Source: Pelagibacteraceae bacterium AG-325-E13
Lineage (GTDB): Bacteria > Pseudomonadota > Alphaproteobacteria > Pelagibacterales > Pelagibacteraceae
Direction of reading: 5' to 3'
DNA length: 50,806 bases
NCBI GenBank assembly: GCA_003282965.1
Contig: QBYF01000007.1
Location: 1 to 50,806, forward strand
The notes under the pieces were generated by a model, which was not told the origin of the DNA, did not search any database, and worked only from the letters and a program-made list of their open reading frames with translations. Position numbers and translations under genes: made by a program. Within the stretch, counting starts at the first letter, position 1, and each line of letters starts with the position of its first letter. Shown here in pieces: positions 17,042 to 25,186 of this stretch.

Positions 17042-18592
17042 ATGAAACAAAAAATTAAAAATGCTCTTATTTCTGTTTCTGACAAAACTGAATTAAACTC
17101 GATCCTTAAAATTTTAAAAAAATTTAAAATTAATATTATTAGTTCAGGTGGGACATTTGCCTCTATTAAAAAACTTGGTTATGATTGTGTGGAAATTTCA
17201 AATTTTACTGGTTTTAAAGAAATGCTCAATGGAAGAGTTAAAACTCTGCACCCAAAGATACACGCGGGAATACTCTATGATAGAAATAACAAAAAACATA
17301 AAATTGAGATGAGTAGTCAAAAATTTATACCAATTGATTTAATTATAGTTAATTTTTATCCATTTCAGAAAACAGTAATAAATTCAAAAAATCCAAAAAA
17401 TATAATTGAAAATATTGATATAGGCGGCCCAACAATGGTAAGGGCTGCTGCAAAAAATTTTAAAAACGTAACAATAGTCACCAATAAAGATGATTATCAA
17501 AACTTAATAAAAGAAATTAATAAAAATAAAGGTAAAACATCCTTAAAATTTAGAGAACTAATGTCATCAAGAGCTTTTGGATTAACAGCATATTATGACT
17601 CTATGATTGCTAATTGGTTTAATCAGAAGTTAAAAATAAATTTTCCAGAAAAGAAAACAATCTTTGGTAATAAAATCCAAAATTTAAGGTATGGAGAAAA
17701 CCCCCATCAAGAAAGTTCTCTATATATAAATGATTACGATGATCAAAACCTTGGGTTGGAACAACTAAACGGAAAAGAACTCAGCTTTAATAACTATAAT
17801 GATATATTTGCTAGTTTAGAAATTTTATCCTCTCTTAAAAAAGACCCTGCTACTGTAATAATTAAACATGCAAACCCTTGTGGGGTTGCTCAAAATAAAT
17901 CTGCATTATCATCTTTCAAAAATGCCTTCGATAGTGACCCGATTAGTGCTTTTGGTGGTGTGATAGCTTGTAACTTTAGAATTAATAAAAAAATAGCTCA
18001 AGAAATAAGCAAAAATTTTCTTGAGGTTATCTTGGCAAAAAGTTTTGACAATAAAGCGAAGAAAATTTTAAAAAAAAAGAAAAATCTAAGGATTATTGAT
18101 ATATCTAAATTTAAAATCAAAAATTTAATAACTATAAAATCTTTTGATAAGTCGTTCTTAATTCAAAGCAAAGATGAATTAATAATAGACAAAAAAAAAC
18201 TAAAATGTGTAACTAAAATTAAACCAACAAAGAAAGAAATGTCAGAAATAGAATTTGCATTTAATATTTGCAAACATGTAAAATCTAATGCAATAGTTTT
18301 AACAAATAACTTTTCAACCATAGGAATTGGTGGGGGGCAGCCGAGTCGATTGGATAGTTGTAAAATAGCAACTCAAAAGGCAAAACAGTTTCAGCCTTCT
18401 AAAGTTAAGAACTCTATCGCAGCCTCAGATGCATTTTTCCCTTTCGCAGATGGAATTAAAACTTTAATTAAAGCTGGAGTAAAAATTATTGTACAACCAG
18501 GTGGATCCGTAAGAGATCAAGAGATTATTGATGCAGCTAATAAAGCTAAAATTAAAATGATTTTTACCAAAATACGTCATTTTAATCACTAG
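17042..18592 (+). CDS. purH: Bifunctional AICAR transformylase / IMP cyclohydrolase
   Basis: Catalyses the last two steps of purine synthesis. The N-terminal MGS-like cyclohydrolase domain shows ALISVSDKTEL, SSGGTFASIKKLG, NGRVKTLHPKIHAGIL and IDIGGPTMVRAAAKN. The transformylase domain starts around residue 200, with LRYGENPHQ, the catalytic pair K275-H276 in KHANPCGVA, SAFGGVIACN and a C-terminal SDAFFPFADG. At 516 residues it is normal. It is the last gene of the rpe group and its TAG abuts the TAG of phhB on the opposite strand with no spacer. Its 10-formyl-THF is made by FolD. Confidence 0.98.
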   Translation: MKQKIKNALISVSDKTELNSILKILKKFKINIISSGGTFASIKKLGYDCVEISNFTGFKEMLNGRVKTLHPKIHAGILYDRNNKKHKIEMSSQKFIPIDLIIVNFYPFQKTVINSKNPKNIIENIDIGGPTMVRAAAKNFKNVTIVTNKDDYQNLIKEINKNKGKTSLKFRELMSSRAFGLTAYYDSMIANWFNQKLKINFPEKKTIFGNKIQNLRYGENPHQESSLYINDYDDQNLGLEQLNGKELSFNNYNDIFASLEILSSLKKDPATVIIKHANPCGVAQNKSALSSFKNAFDSDPISAFGGVIACNFRINKKIAQEISKNFLEVILAKSFDNKAKKILKKKKNLRIIDISKFKIKNLITIKSFDKSFLIQSKDELIIDKKKLKCVTKIKPTKKEMSEIEFAFNICKHVKSNAIVLTNNFSTIGIGGGQPSRLDSCKIATQKAKQFQPSKVKNSIAASDAFFPFADGIKTLIKAGVKIIVQPGGSVRDQEIIDAANKAKIKMIFTKIRHFNH

Positions 18593-18928
18593 CTAAATTT
18601 TATCGATCTTAGCTGCCAAAATAAAATCACTTTCTGCTAATCCTTTAATTGCATGAGTGAAAATTTTAATTTTACAATAGCCCCAACCAAAAGAAATATC
18701 GGGATGATGTCCTTCCTTCTCTGCAATTATACCAACTTCATTTGAAAAGTTTTGGCTTTCTAAGAAATTTTTAAATTTAAATTCTTTTATTAAAAAGAAG
18801 CTTTTTTCTTCATCGCTTTTTACATTCCACCCATCTATTTTTTTTAAATATCTATGTATCTCCTTTGTATCAAAAGGCGGAATATTTCCCTCGCAAGGGA
18901 TACATTTTTTATCTGACAATTCACTCAT
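18593..18928 (-). CDS. phhB: Pterin-4a-carbinolamine dehydratase
   Basis: A 111-residue PCD/DCoH-fold protein. The signature EGHHPDISFGWGYCKIKIFTHAIKGL contains the active-site HHP and T-H residues, and WNV and FKFKNF precede it. It dehydrates 4a-hydroxy-tetrahydropterin for cofactor recycling after aromatic amino-acid hydroxylases, and some bacterial members support folate or molybdopterin routes. The frame is open upstream to 19000, but that part lies inside the tRNA-Gly gene, so the ATG at 18928 (MSELSDKK) is the start. Only 11 bp separate it from the tRNA 3' end; a joint transcript is likely. No phenylalanine hydroxylase gene is in view. Confidence 0.9.
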   Translation of the reverse strand: MSELSDKKCIPCEGNIPPFDTKEIHRYLKKIDGWNVKSDEEKSFFLIKEFKFKNFLESQNFSNEVGIIAEKEGHHPDISFGWGYCKIKIFTHAIKGLAESDFILAAKIDKI

Positions 18929-18939
18929 ATACACCTTAA

Positions 18940-19014
18940 TGGAGCGGGCAAAGGGACTTGAACCCTCGACCTTCTCGTTGGCAACGAGACGCTCTACCAC
19001 TGAGCTATGCCCGC
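18940..19014 (-). tRNA. tRNA-Gly (GCC), CCA encoded
   Basis: On the minus strand a full cloverleaf folds: acceptor GCGGGCA/TGCCCGC, D stem GCTC/GAGC with loop AGTGGTA, anticodon stem TCTCG/CGAGA with loop TTGCCAA (anticodon GCC), five-base variable loop, and T stem GAGGG/CCCTT with loop TTCAAGT. Discriminator T and a genomic CCA occupy 18943 and 18942-18940. Total 75 bases including CCA. Confidence 0.97.
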
Positions 19015-19025
19015 AAAATTTACTA

Positions 19026-19055
19026 AGTATATTATACTAATTTGAATTTGGTCAA
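19026..19055 (-). promoter_or_regulatory. Candidate promoter for tRNA-Gly and phhB
   Basis: Read on the minus strand, TTGACC (19055-19050) is followed after 18 bp by TATACT (19031-19026), about 11 bp before the tRNA 5' end. A TATAAT overlaps slightly upstream at a shorter, less favourable spacing. Confidence 0.55.
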
Positions 19056-19111
19056 CCTTAATAAAAATGATACTTTCGATATACTGAGATTTCTATTATA
19101 ATTAATCTAAT

Positions 19112-19729
19112 ATGAAATCTTTTCCAAATCAAATTCCAATTTTTCCACTAAGTGGGGTCATATACTTTCCTAAAACAAATTTACCCTTAAATATTTTTGA
19201 ACAAAGATATTTAGATTTAGTAAATGACTCAATTCGTAAAGACAAATTAATAGGTATGATTCAGAATAAAAGAAAAGACGAGGGATTATATAAAGTAGGA
19301 TGTTTAGGTAAAATTAGTGATTTTCAAAAAAGTGATGACGGAAGAATTCTGATAAATTTGTCTGGAATTACAAGATTTGAAATATTGGAAGAGAAAGAAA
19401 ATTCAAAACTATATCGGGAATTTAAAGTTAATTATGAAAAATTTAGTTTAGACATAGAGCCTGTCTTGGAAGAAATTAATACAAAATCTATAGTAGAAAA
19501 AGCAGAGATTTTTTTTAATAGAAGTGGATTTCTTTTAAATTGGAGAGAATTTAAAAAACTTAATGAAATGCAAAAGATAAATACTTTATCTATGATTGCA
19601 CCTGTAACAAATGAAGAAAAACAAAAGCTTCTTGAAGCTGTGTCGCTTAAAGATAAAGCAAAAACTCTAGAAAATATAATTACTTTTTATTTGCACGAGA
19701 CAGATTTTAAGAATCAAACAGTTCAATAA
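19112..19729 (+). CDS. LON substrate-binding domain protein
   Basis: A 205-residue protein starting with IPIFPLSGVIYFPKTNLPLNIFEQRYLDLVNDSI, the hallmark of the N-terminal (substrate-binding) domain of Lon protease, but with no ATPase or protease domain. It also has VGCLGKISDFQKSDDGRILINLSGITRFEI. Stand-alone members are common in proteobacteria and their role is unknown; peptide or substrate binding is inferred. A TATAAT (19097-19102) sits 9 bp before the ATG, leaving almost no leader. The stop is 9 bp from the convergent rho stop with no hairpin between. Confidence 0.9.
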   Translation: MKSFPNQIPIFPLSGVIYFPKTNLPLNIFEQRYLDLVNDSIRKDKLIGMIQNKRKDEGLYKVGCLGKISDFQKSDDGRILINLSGITRFEILEEKENSKLYREFKVNYEKFSLDIEPVLEEINTKSIVEKAEIFFNRSGFLLNWREFKKLNEMQKINTLSMIAPVTNEEKQKLLEAVSLKDKAKTLENIITFYLHETDFKNQTVQ

Positions 19730-19738
19730 ATTAAATCT

Positions 19739-21013
19739 TTAATTAGAAGACTTGTTCATAGAGTCAAAAAAATCAGCATTATTTTTAGTATTTTTTAATT
19801 TAGAAATTAAAAATTCAATACCGTCCATCGTACCCATTGGACTAATAATTCTTCTAAGAACGTTCATTTTTGATAGATCGTCTTTCTCAAAAAGAAGCTC
19901 TTCTCTTCTAGTGCCTGACCTAGTAATATCTAAAGCTGGATAAATTCTTTTATCAGCAACTTTTCTATCTAAAATCAATTCTGAATTACCTGTTCCTTTA
20001 AATTCTTCAAAAATAACTTCATCCATTCTGCTTCCAGTGTCAATCAATGCCGTAGAAATTATTGTTAGTGATCCTCCTTCTTCAACATTTCTTGCTGCGC
20101 CAAAAAATCTCTTCGGTCTCTGAAGAGCATTTGCATCAACTCCTCCAGTTAAAACTTTACCCGAACTTGGGATAACAGCATTATAAGCTCTTCCAAGTCT
20201 TGTTATTGAGTCTAGTAATATCACGACGTCTTTTTTGTGCTCCACCAATCTTTTTGCTTTTTCTATAACCATTTCAGCAACCGCAACGTGTCTAGACGCA
20301 GGTTCGTCAAAAGTTGAAGCAACAACTTCTCCTTTGACTGATCTTTGCATATCAGTCACTTCTTCTGGTCTTTCGTCAATTAATAAAACCATTAAATAAC
20401 ATTCAGGGTGATTTGCAGTTATAGATTGAGCAATATTTTGCAAAATAATTGTTTTACCGGCTCTAGGAGGTGACACGATTAGTGATCTTTGTCCTTTACC
20501 TATTGGACTAACCAGGTCTATTAACCGGGCAGTGTTGTCTGGTTTTTTTTCTACTTTAGTAGTTTCAACTTCTAATTTGATTCTTTCATTTGGATATAAT
20601 GGGGTGAGGTTATCAAAGGCAATTTTATTTTTTCCTTTTTCTGGGTCGTCAAAGTTAATTTTATTAACTTTTAATAACGCAAAATATCTTTCAGCATCTT
20701 TTGGACCTCTTATCTCGCCCTCAACTGAGTCTCCCGTTCTTAAACCAAACCTTCTTATTTGACTCGGGCTAACATATATATCATCTGGTCCAGGTAGATA
20801 ATTAGACTCGATAGCTCTCAAAAACCCAAACCCATCTTGAAGTACTTCCAAGACCCCTGTGGCAGTTATTTGCTCATTTTTTTCTGCAAGTTTTTTTAAT
20901 ATAGCAAATAATATTTCTTGCTTTCTAAGGGTGCTGGGATTTTCTATGCCTAGTTTCTCTGCTTCACTAATTAGCTCTGCAGGGTTTTTTTGCTTTAGTT
21001 CTTGTAAGTTCAT
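19739..21013 (-). CDS. rho: Transcription termination factor Rho
   Basis: Hexameric RNA-dependent ATPase that ends transcription. The 424-residue protein has the N-terminal SAP-like segment, the cold-shock-like RNA-binding fold with DGFGFLR at 60-66 and [16 protein letters not shown], Walker A SPPRAGKT at 181-188, [13 protein letters not shown] (Q-loop region), [15 protein letters not shown] (Walker B) and the R-loop [22 protein letters not shown]. It is preceded by hemJ on the same strand with a terminator-like hairpin between them. The scarcity of intrinsic terminators here suggests Rho carries much of the load. Confidence 0.98.
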   Translation of the reverse strand: MNLQELKQKNPAELISEAEKLGIENPSTLRKQEILFAILKKLAEKNEQITATGVLEVLQDGFGFLRAIESNYLPGPDDIYVSPSQIRRFGLRTGDSVEGEIRGPKDAERYFALLKVNKINFDDPEKGKNKIAFDNLTPLYPNERIKLEVETTKVEKKPDNTARLIDLVSPIGKGQRSLIVSPPRAGKTIILQNIAQSITANHPECYLMVLLIDERPEEVTDMQRSVKGEVVASTFDEPASRHVAVAEMVIEKAKRLVEHKKDVVILLDSITRLGRAYNAVIPSSGKVLTGGVDANALQRPKRFFGAARNVEEGGSLTIISTALIDTGSRMDEVIFEEFKGTGNSELILDRKVADKRIYPALDITRSGTRREELLFEKDDLSKMNVLRRIISPMGTMDGIEFLISKLKNTKNNADFFDSMNKSSN

Positions 21014-21048
21014 GTGATTGTTGTTGATTAAGGAATGTAGTAAAAATA

Positions 21049-21078
21049 TAGGGGTTTTTAAAAAAAATTCAACCCCTA
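21049..21078 (-). terminator. Possible weak terminator or attenuator between hemJ and rho
   Basis: TAGGGGTT (21049-21056 on the plus strand) pairs with AACCCCTA (21071-21078) around a 14-base loop. On the minus strand the hairpin begins 1-2 bases after the hemJ stop and is followed by ATATTTTTA. The large loop and broken T run make it weaker than the two clear terminators in this window. It also lies in the rho leader. Confidence 0.4.
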
Positions 21079-21079
21079 A

Positions 21080-21511
21080 TTATATTGGCTTAAATACTAC
21101 AACAAATATAACTACAATTAATATAATCGTGGGTATTTCGTTGTAAATTCTAAAGAATTTTGGGCTTTTTTGATTATTGTCTATTGCAAAATCATTAAGA
21201 TATTTACCTAAAGTAAAGTGATAATAAGTTAAAATTACAACAGATATAGTTTTGATCTGCATCCATAACTCTAAAAAAACTGAGAAGCTTAAACTATGTA
21301 TCAATAAAATTCCAAAAAGCCACGAAAGCATCATTGCAGGCATCATTATATAATTATAAAGCTTTCTTTCCATAACTTTAAAAACTGTTTTTTGTGATTT
21401 ATCTTCTGCCTCTGAGTGATAAACAAATATCCTTGGTAAATATAGAAGACCCGCCATCCAAGATATAACAGCAATTAAATGAAGAGATTTAAATAATAAA
21501 TATAAATTCAT
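21080..21511 (-). CDS. hemJ: Protoporphyrinogen IX oxidase, HemJ type
   Basis: Oxidises protoporphyrinogen IX to protoporphyrin IX in the inner membrane. The 143-residue, four-helix protein starts LFKSLHLIAVISWMAGLLYLPRIFVYH, placing the conserved histidines at 11 and 32, and has the ERKLYNYIMMPAM and WLFGILL segments of the HemJ (UPF0093) family. It stands 1 bp after hemH, between HemE/HemH and Rho, as in other alphaproteobacteria. With HemE and HemH it covers most of the late heme pathway. Confidence 0.92.
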   Translation of the reverse strand: MNLYLLFKSLHLIAVISWMAGLLYLPRIFVYHSEAEDKSQKTVFKVMERKLYNYIMMPAMMLSWLFGILLIHSLSFSVFLELWMQIKTISVVILTYYHFTLGKYLNDFAIDNNQKSPKFFRIYNEIPTIILIVVIFVVVFKPI

Positions 21512-21512
21512 T

Positions 21513-22505
21513 TTATAAATACTTGTTTAATAATTTTTCAAATAATTTGATATGATCTGAGTTGTCGTTCAAGCAAGGAATTAAATCAAAATTAACTCCG
21601 CCATTTTCTAAAAAACTCTCTTTACCTTGAATATTTATCTCCTCTAAAGTTTCAACACAATCAGATGCAAAACCAGGACATATTACCAATAAATTTTTTA
21701 CGCCCTTTTTAGGCAAGCTTTCTAATGTTTTGTCTGTATAAGGAGTTAACCATTCTTGAGGCCCAAATCTTGATTGGAAAGTTGTTTGAATCTCTACTTT
21801 ATTAAACTTTTCCTTCATCAGTCTTGTAGTTTTGTGGCAATAGCAATGGTATGGATCTCCTTTGTCAAAATAAGACTTAGGTATTCCGTGATAAGAGGAA
21901 ATTATTAAATCAGGTTTCCAGTTTATTTCTTTAATCTTTTTTCCAATACTGTTTACTAAGGCTTCAATATAAAAAGGCTCACTTTCATAGTGGGGAATAA
22001 TTTGGATGCTGGGCTGCCATCTCATTTTCATTAGTGATCTATAAACTTCATCGCAAACTGTTGCGGTTGTTGCAGCTGCATATTGGGGGTATAAGGGAAG
22101 AATAACTATATTTTCGCATCCTTCTTCTTTAAGTTTATTCAATTTAGATTTTATACTTGGGTTCCCATATCTCATAGCGAAGTCTACAATTATTTTTTTA
22201 TTTCCAATCTTTTCGTTTAACTTGGTGGCTTGATTTCTAGTAAAATATAATAAAGGTGACTCGTTGCTTTCTTTACGCCAAATTTTTTTATAGGCATGAG
22301 CTGTTTTGGATGGCCTAAAAGTCAAAATAAATAGATTTAGAATTATTTGCCAAATTAATGGATTTACCTCTATTACCCTTCTGTCTGATAGAAATTCTTT
22401 TAAGTATTTTCTAATATCCCACCAACTTGTAGAGTCAGGGGTTCCTAAGTTGATTAACAAAACACCGGTTTTGCCAAATTTTACTACAGGATGATCTTTG
22501 TCCAT
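21513..22505 (-). CDS. hemH: Ferrochelatase
   Basis: Inserts ferrous iron into protoporphyrin IX, the last step of heme synthesis, at the inner face of the membrane. The 330-residue protein shows GVLLINLGTPDS at the N-terminus, FLSDRRVIE, AMRYGNPSI, the LPLYPQYAAATTATV segment, the catalytic-histidine motif SSYHGIPKSYFDKGDPYHCYCHKT, FQSRFGPQEWLTPYT and CPGFASDCVETLEEI. Its start codon region overlaps the hemE stop (shared base at 22505), so hemE-hemH-hemJ form one tight operon. Confidence 0.98.
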   Translation of the reverse strand: MDKDHPVVKFGKTGVLLINLGTPDSTSWWDIRKYLKEFLSDRRVIEVNPLIWQIILNLFILTFRPSKTAHAYKKIWRKESNESPLLYFTRNQATKLNEKIGNKKIIVDFAMRYGNPSIKSKLNKLKEEGCENIVILPLYPQYAAATTATVCDEVYRSLMKMRWQPSIQIIPHYESEPFYIEALVNSIGKKIKEINWKPDLIISSYHGIPKSYFDKGDPYHCYCHKTTRLMKEKFNKVEIQTTFQSRFGPQEWLTPYTDKTLESLPKKGVKNLLVICPGFASDCVETLEEINIQGKESFLENGGVNFDLIPCLNDNSDHIKLFEKLLNKYL

Positions 22506-23512
22506 TAATAATTCCTATAAAATTCAATTAATTTTTTTACTCTATCAGGATCTGTTTCAGGAAGTAAGCCGTGACCAAGATTAAAAATATAAGGAATATC
22601 CTGAAATGTCTTAATATATTTCGTCGCTCCCTTTAACATTAGTTCCTCGGACTCTAGTAAAAGTTTTGGATCAAGCCCACCTTGTAATACAACATTTTTC
22701 AAATTATTTTTTGCCCACATAGGATCTATTGTATAATCTAAATTTATACCTTCTGGCTTAACCATTTCATTAAATTCTTTGTATTTTTCTTTAATGCCTC
22801 TAGGGAAACATATATTTGGAATTTTTTTTTCTTTACAAAACTCAACTATTTTTGCGTTGGGTATATAACAATAATCTTTAATATCATTTTCAGGAATTAA
22901 TCCTGACCAAGAGTCAAATATTTGAACAACATCTGCCCCAGCATCAATTTGGTTAGAAATATGAAGAGATAGAAATTTAATTAATTTACTTAAAATCTGA
23001 TTTTTATTGATGATGTTTTTATTTAACTTGTCAAAATCTATTTCAGTTTTATTCTTTTTAATATTAAGCATATAAACTAATAATGTCCAAGGGGCTCCTA
23101 TAAAGCCTATTAAAGATTTTTTTTTATCTAGATTAGATCTTGTTATTTCAATTGCTTTATAAACTGGATTTAATTTTTCTGAGAATTCGTTTTCATTTAT
23201 ATCCAAAAATTTTTCTAAAATAAAATCGTCTAATTCTGGACCCTCATCTTTAATAAATTTTACTTCTTGGCCTAATGCATATGGTGCTATTAGAATATCT
23301 GAAAAAATTATAGCGGAATCCAAATCAAACTTTTTTATTGGTTGAAGTGTTATTTCAGAACTTAATTCGCTATTTAAACAAAGTTTGATAAAATCTTGAT
23401 TTTGTGACCTTATTTTCCTAAACTCAGGTAAATATCTACCTGCTTGTCTCATAAACCATACAGATCTACAAGTTCTATCTTTTTGTACTAATATTCTTTT
23501 AAGAGTGCTCAT
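22505..23512 (-). CDS. hemE: Uroporphyrinogen decarboxylase
   Basis: Decarboxylates the four acetate side chains of uroporphyrinogen III to give coproporphyrinogen III. Typical motifs are VWFMRQAGRYLPEFR (residues 18-32, with substrate-binding R22 and R26), FSDILIAPYALG, GFIGAPWTLLVYM, QIFDSWSGLI, and a C-terminal GGLDPKLLL and FNLGHGLLPETDPD. At 335 residues it is normal. It is the first gene of hemE-hemH-hemJ and faces ppsR across the 274-bp region proposed as oriC; hemE next to the origin is the Caulobacter arrangement. Confidence 0.98.
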   Translation of the reverse strand: MSTLKRILVQKDRTCRSVWFMRQAGRYLPEFRKIRSQNQDFIKLCLNSELSSEITLQPIKKFDLDSAIIFSDILIAPYALGQEVKFIKDEGPELDDFILEKFLDINENEFSEKLNPVYKAIEITRSNLDKKKSLIGFIGAPWTLLVYMLNIKKNKTEIDFDKLNKNIINKNQILSKLIKFLSLHISNQIDAGADVVQIFDSWSGLIPENDIKDYCYIPNAKIVEFCKEKKIPNICFPRGIKEKYKEFNEMVKPEGINLDYTIDPMWAKNNLKNVVLQGGLDPKLLLESEELMLKGATKYIKTFQDIPYIFNLGHGLLPETDPDRVKKLIEFYRNY

Positions 23513-23786
23513 AATATATAGTTTAGTTTAATAAATTTAAAATATGTAGTAGGTCCTGTTAATTATCAATATAACTATTTATACATATTTCATACAATCT
23601 GACTTGAATAAATAATGTCATTTATAGCTGTAATCCTATGATTTTAGTTAAATTATAAACAATTATAAAATTATAATATCAACACCTAACAAAATGTTTA
23701 AATAATGTTAATTATTGTTAATTACTTTTTATAAATTATAAAAATATTGAAAAAACCGAGCTTATTAAATAATTGTTAACAGAGAT
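23513..23786. other. Candidate chromosomal origin region (hemE-ppsR intergenic)
   Basis: This is the longest gene-free stretch in the window and is extremely AT-rich. Both flanking operons run away from it. The gene order around it (rho, hem genes, hemE, gap, ppsR, maf, aroE, coaE, dnaQ, secB) is that of the Caulobacter crescentus oriC. Degenerate DnaA-box-like 9-mers: TTATCAATA (23563-23571), TTATACATA (23579-23587), TTATAAACA (23653-23661). TGTTAATTA occurs three times (23557, 23706, 23716). No perfect DnaA box is present, and such matches are frequent by chance in AT-rich DNA; the call rests mainly on synteny. Confidence 0.5.
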
Positions 23787-24608
23787 ATGAACCAAAAATA
23801 CAATGTATATCTTGTGTCCGACTCTACTGGAGAAACTTTAGACAGGATTTTCTTATCACTAAAATCACAATTTTCTAATTTTGAATATGAGAAAAAAGAA
23901 TTTGCTTTTGTAAGAACTGAGCAACAAATAGACAAGATTATCAAAATTTGCTCTGATTCTAAAAATTCTATAATTTTATATACTATTGTTGAAACAAAGC
24001 TGGCTAAATATATTTCCAATATTTGTGAAGAAAATGGCATTCCCTGTTTTGGGATATTAGGAAATTTAATATTAAATTTTTCTAAACTATTAAACCAAAA
24101 AGCAATTCATAAACCAAGCGCTCAGCACGTCTTAGATGACGAATATTTTAAAAGAATTGAGGCCATTCAATTTACAATGTATCATGATGATGGGAAAAAA
24201 ATTGGAGATATTGATAAAGCAGATATTATTCTCCTGGGAGTTAGCAGGACAAATAAAACACCTACCTCCATATATTTAGCTAACAGAGGTTATAAAACTA
24301 TGAATATTCCTCTAGTTCTAGATCAAAAAGTTCCCGAAGATTTAAAATCATATAAAAATAAAAAATGCGTTATTGGTTTAGTGGCTGACCCAGACAGATT
24401 GGCTGATATTAGAAGAAATAGAGTTGCAATAATGCAGGATCATAATATTAAAGAATATACTGATCTTAATTCTATAAAAGAAGAGTTAGATAAATCTAAA
24501 AAACTTTTTAATAAGTATAATTGGCCAATTATTGACGTAACCAGAAGATCTGTAGAAGAAACAGCTGCATCTATTTTAAAGATTTTTGAAATACAAAAAA
24601 ATAAATGA
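23787..24608 (+). CDS. ppsR: Pyruvate, phosphate/water dikinase regulatory protein (kinase-pyrophosphorylase)
   Basis: DUF299-family protein that both phosphorylates (with ADP) and dephosphorylates (with phosphate) its dikinase target, switching PEP synthesis on or off. The 273-residue sequence has the N-terminal YLVSDSTGETL, HKPSAQHVLDDEYFKRIEAIQFTMYHDDG, the P-loop-like GVSRTNKTPTSIYLANRGYKT, and the C-terminal WPIIDVTRRSVEETAASI. Homologs occupy the same place next to the origin in Caulobacter. It starts the plus-strand run ppsR-maf-aroE-coaE-dnaQ, each pair overlapping by 1-8 bases. Confidence 0.95.
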   Translation: MNQKYNVYLVSDSTGETLDRIFLSLKSQFSNFEYEKKEFAFVRTEQQIDKIIKICSDSKNSIILYTIVETKLAKYISNICEENGIPCFGILGNLILNFSKLLNQKAIHKPSAQHVLDDEYFKRIEAIQFTMYHDDGKKIGDIDKADIILLGVSRTNKTPTSIYLANRGYKTMNIPLVLDQKVPEDLKSYKNKKCVIGLVADPDRLADIRRNRVAIMQDHNIKEYTDLNSIKEELDKSKKLFNKYNWPIIDVTRRSVEETAASILKIFEIQKNK

Positions 24609-25186
24609 AAATTATCTTAGCGTCCAAGAGTGGAGTAAGAAAAAAAATTCTAGATAAGTATAATATTGACACCGAAGTAATAGCATCAAATGTAGATGAA
24701 GATCAAATTAAAGAAAGTTTGTTAGCTGAAAAAGCAACTCCCTTAATTATATCTAAAAATTTAGCTGAAGTTAAATCAACAAAAGTTAGCAACAAGCACC
24801 CCAACCATCTAGTTTTGGGTGCTGATAGCGTGATCTCACTAGATAACAAATTAATTAATAAACCAAAGTCTAGAAAAGAAGCTTTAGATATTTTAAAAGA
24901 ATTAAATAATTCAAAGCACTATCTTATTAGTTCAGTATGTATTTCAAAAAATGGTGCAATGATCTGGAATTATACAGATCAATCTGAACTAAAAATGAAA
25001 AATTTTAAGGAAAAAGAATTTATAAAATACTTAGATAAAATTAAAACCGACACCTTATTAAGATATGGAGTTTATCAAATAGAGGCTGATGGCTTGAACC
25101 TTTTTGAATATATAAAAGGAGATAAAGATTCAATTATGGGTTTGCCTATAAAACAGATAATGGATTATATTAGACAATATAAATAA
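24605..25186 (+). CDS. Maf family nucleoside triphosphate pyrophosphatase
   Basis: Hydrolyses non-canonical or specific NTPs to NMP and pyrophosphate. The 193-residue sequence has the N-terminal LASKSGVRKKIL (usual ASxSPRR; here GVR), ASNVDE, the catalytic D74 in VLGADSVISL, NKPKSRKEA and GVYQIEADGLNLFEYIKGD near the end. The residue pattern does not let me decide between the YhdE (dTTP/UTP) and YceF (m7GTP) subgroups. It overlaps ppsR by 4 bp and aroE by 1 bp. Confidence 0.93.
   Translation: MKIILASKSGVRKKILDKYNIDTEVIASNVDEDQIKESLLAEKATPLIISKNLAEVKSTKVSNKHPNHLVLGADSVISLDNKLINKPKSRKEALDILKELNNSKHYLISSVCISKNGAMIWNYTDQSELKMKNFKEKEFIKYLDKIKTDTLLRYGVYQIEADGLNLFEYIKGDKDSIMGLPIKQIMDYIRQYK

Noticed and set aside
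18929-19000. Extended N-terminus of phhB starting at 19000
   Set aside because: These codons lie within a perfectly folding tRNA-Gly gene; the family N-terminus begins near the ATG at 18928.
23708-23721. CtrA-like TTAA...TTAA site in the candidate origin
   Set aside because: The spacing is six bases, not the seven of the CtrA consensus, and TTAA pairs are expected often in such AT-rich DNA.
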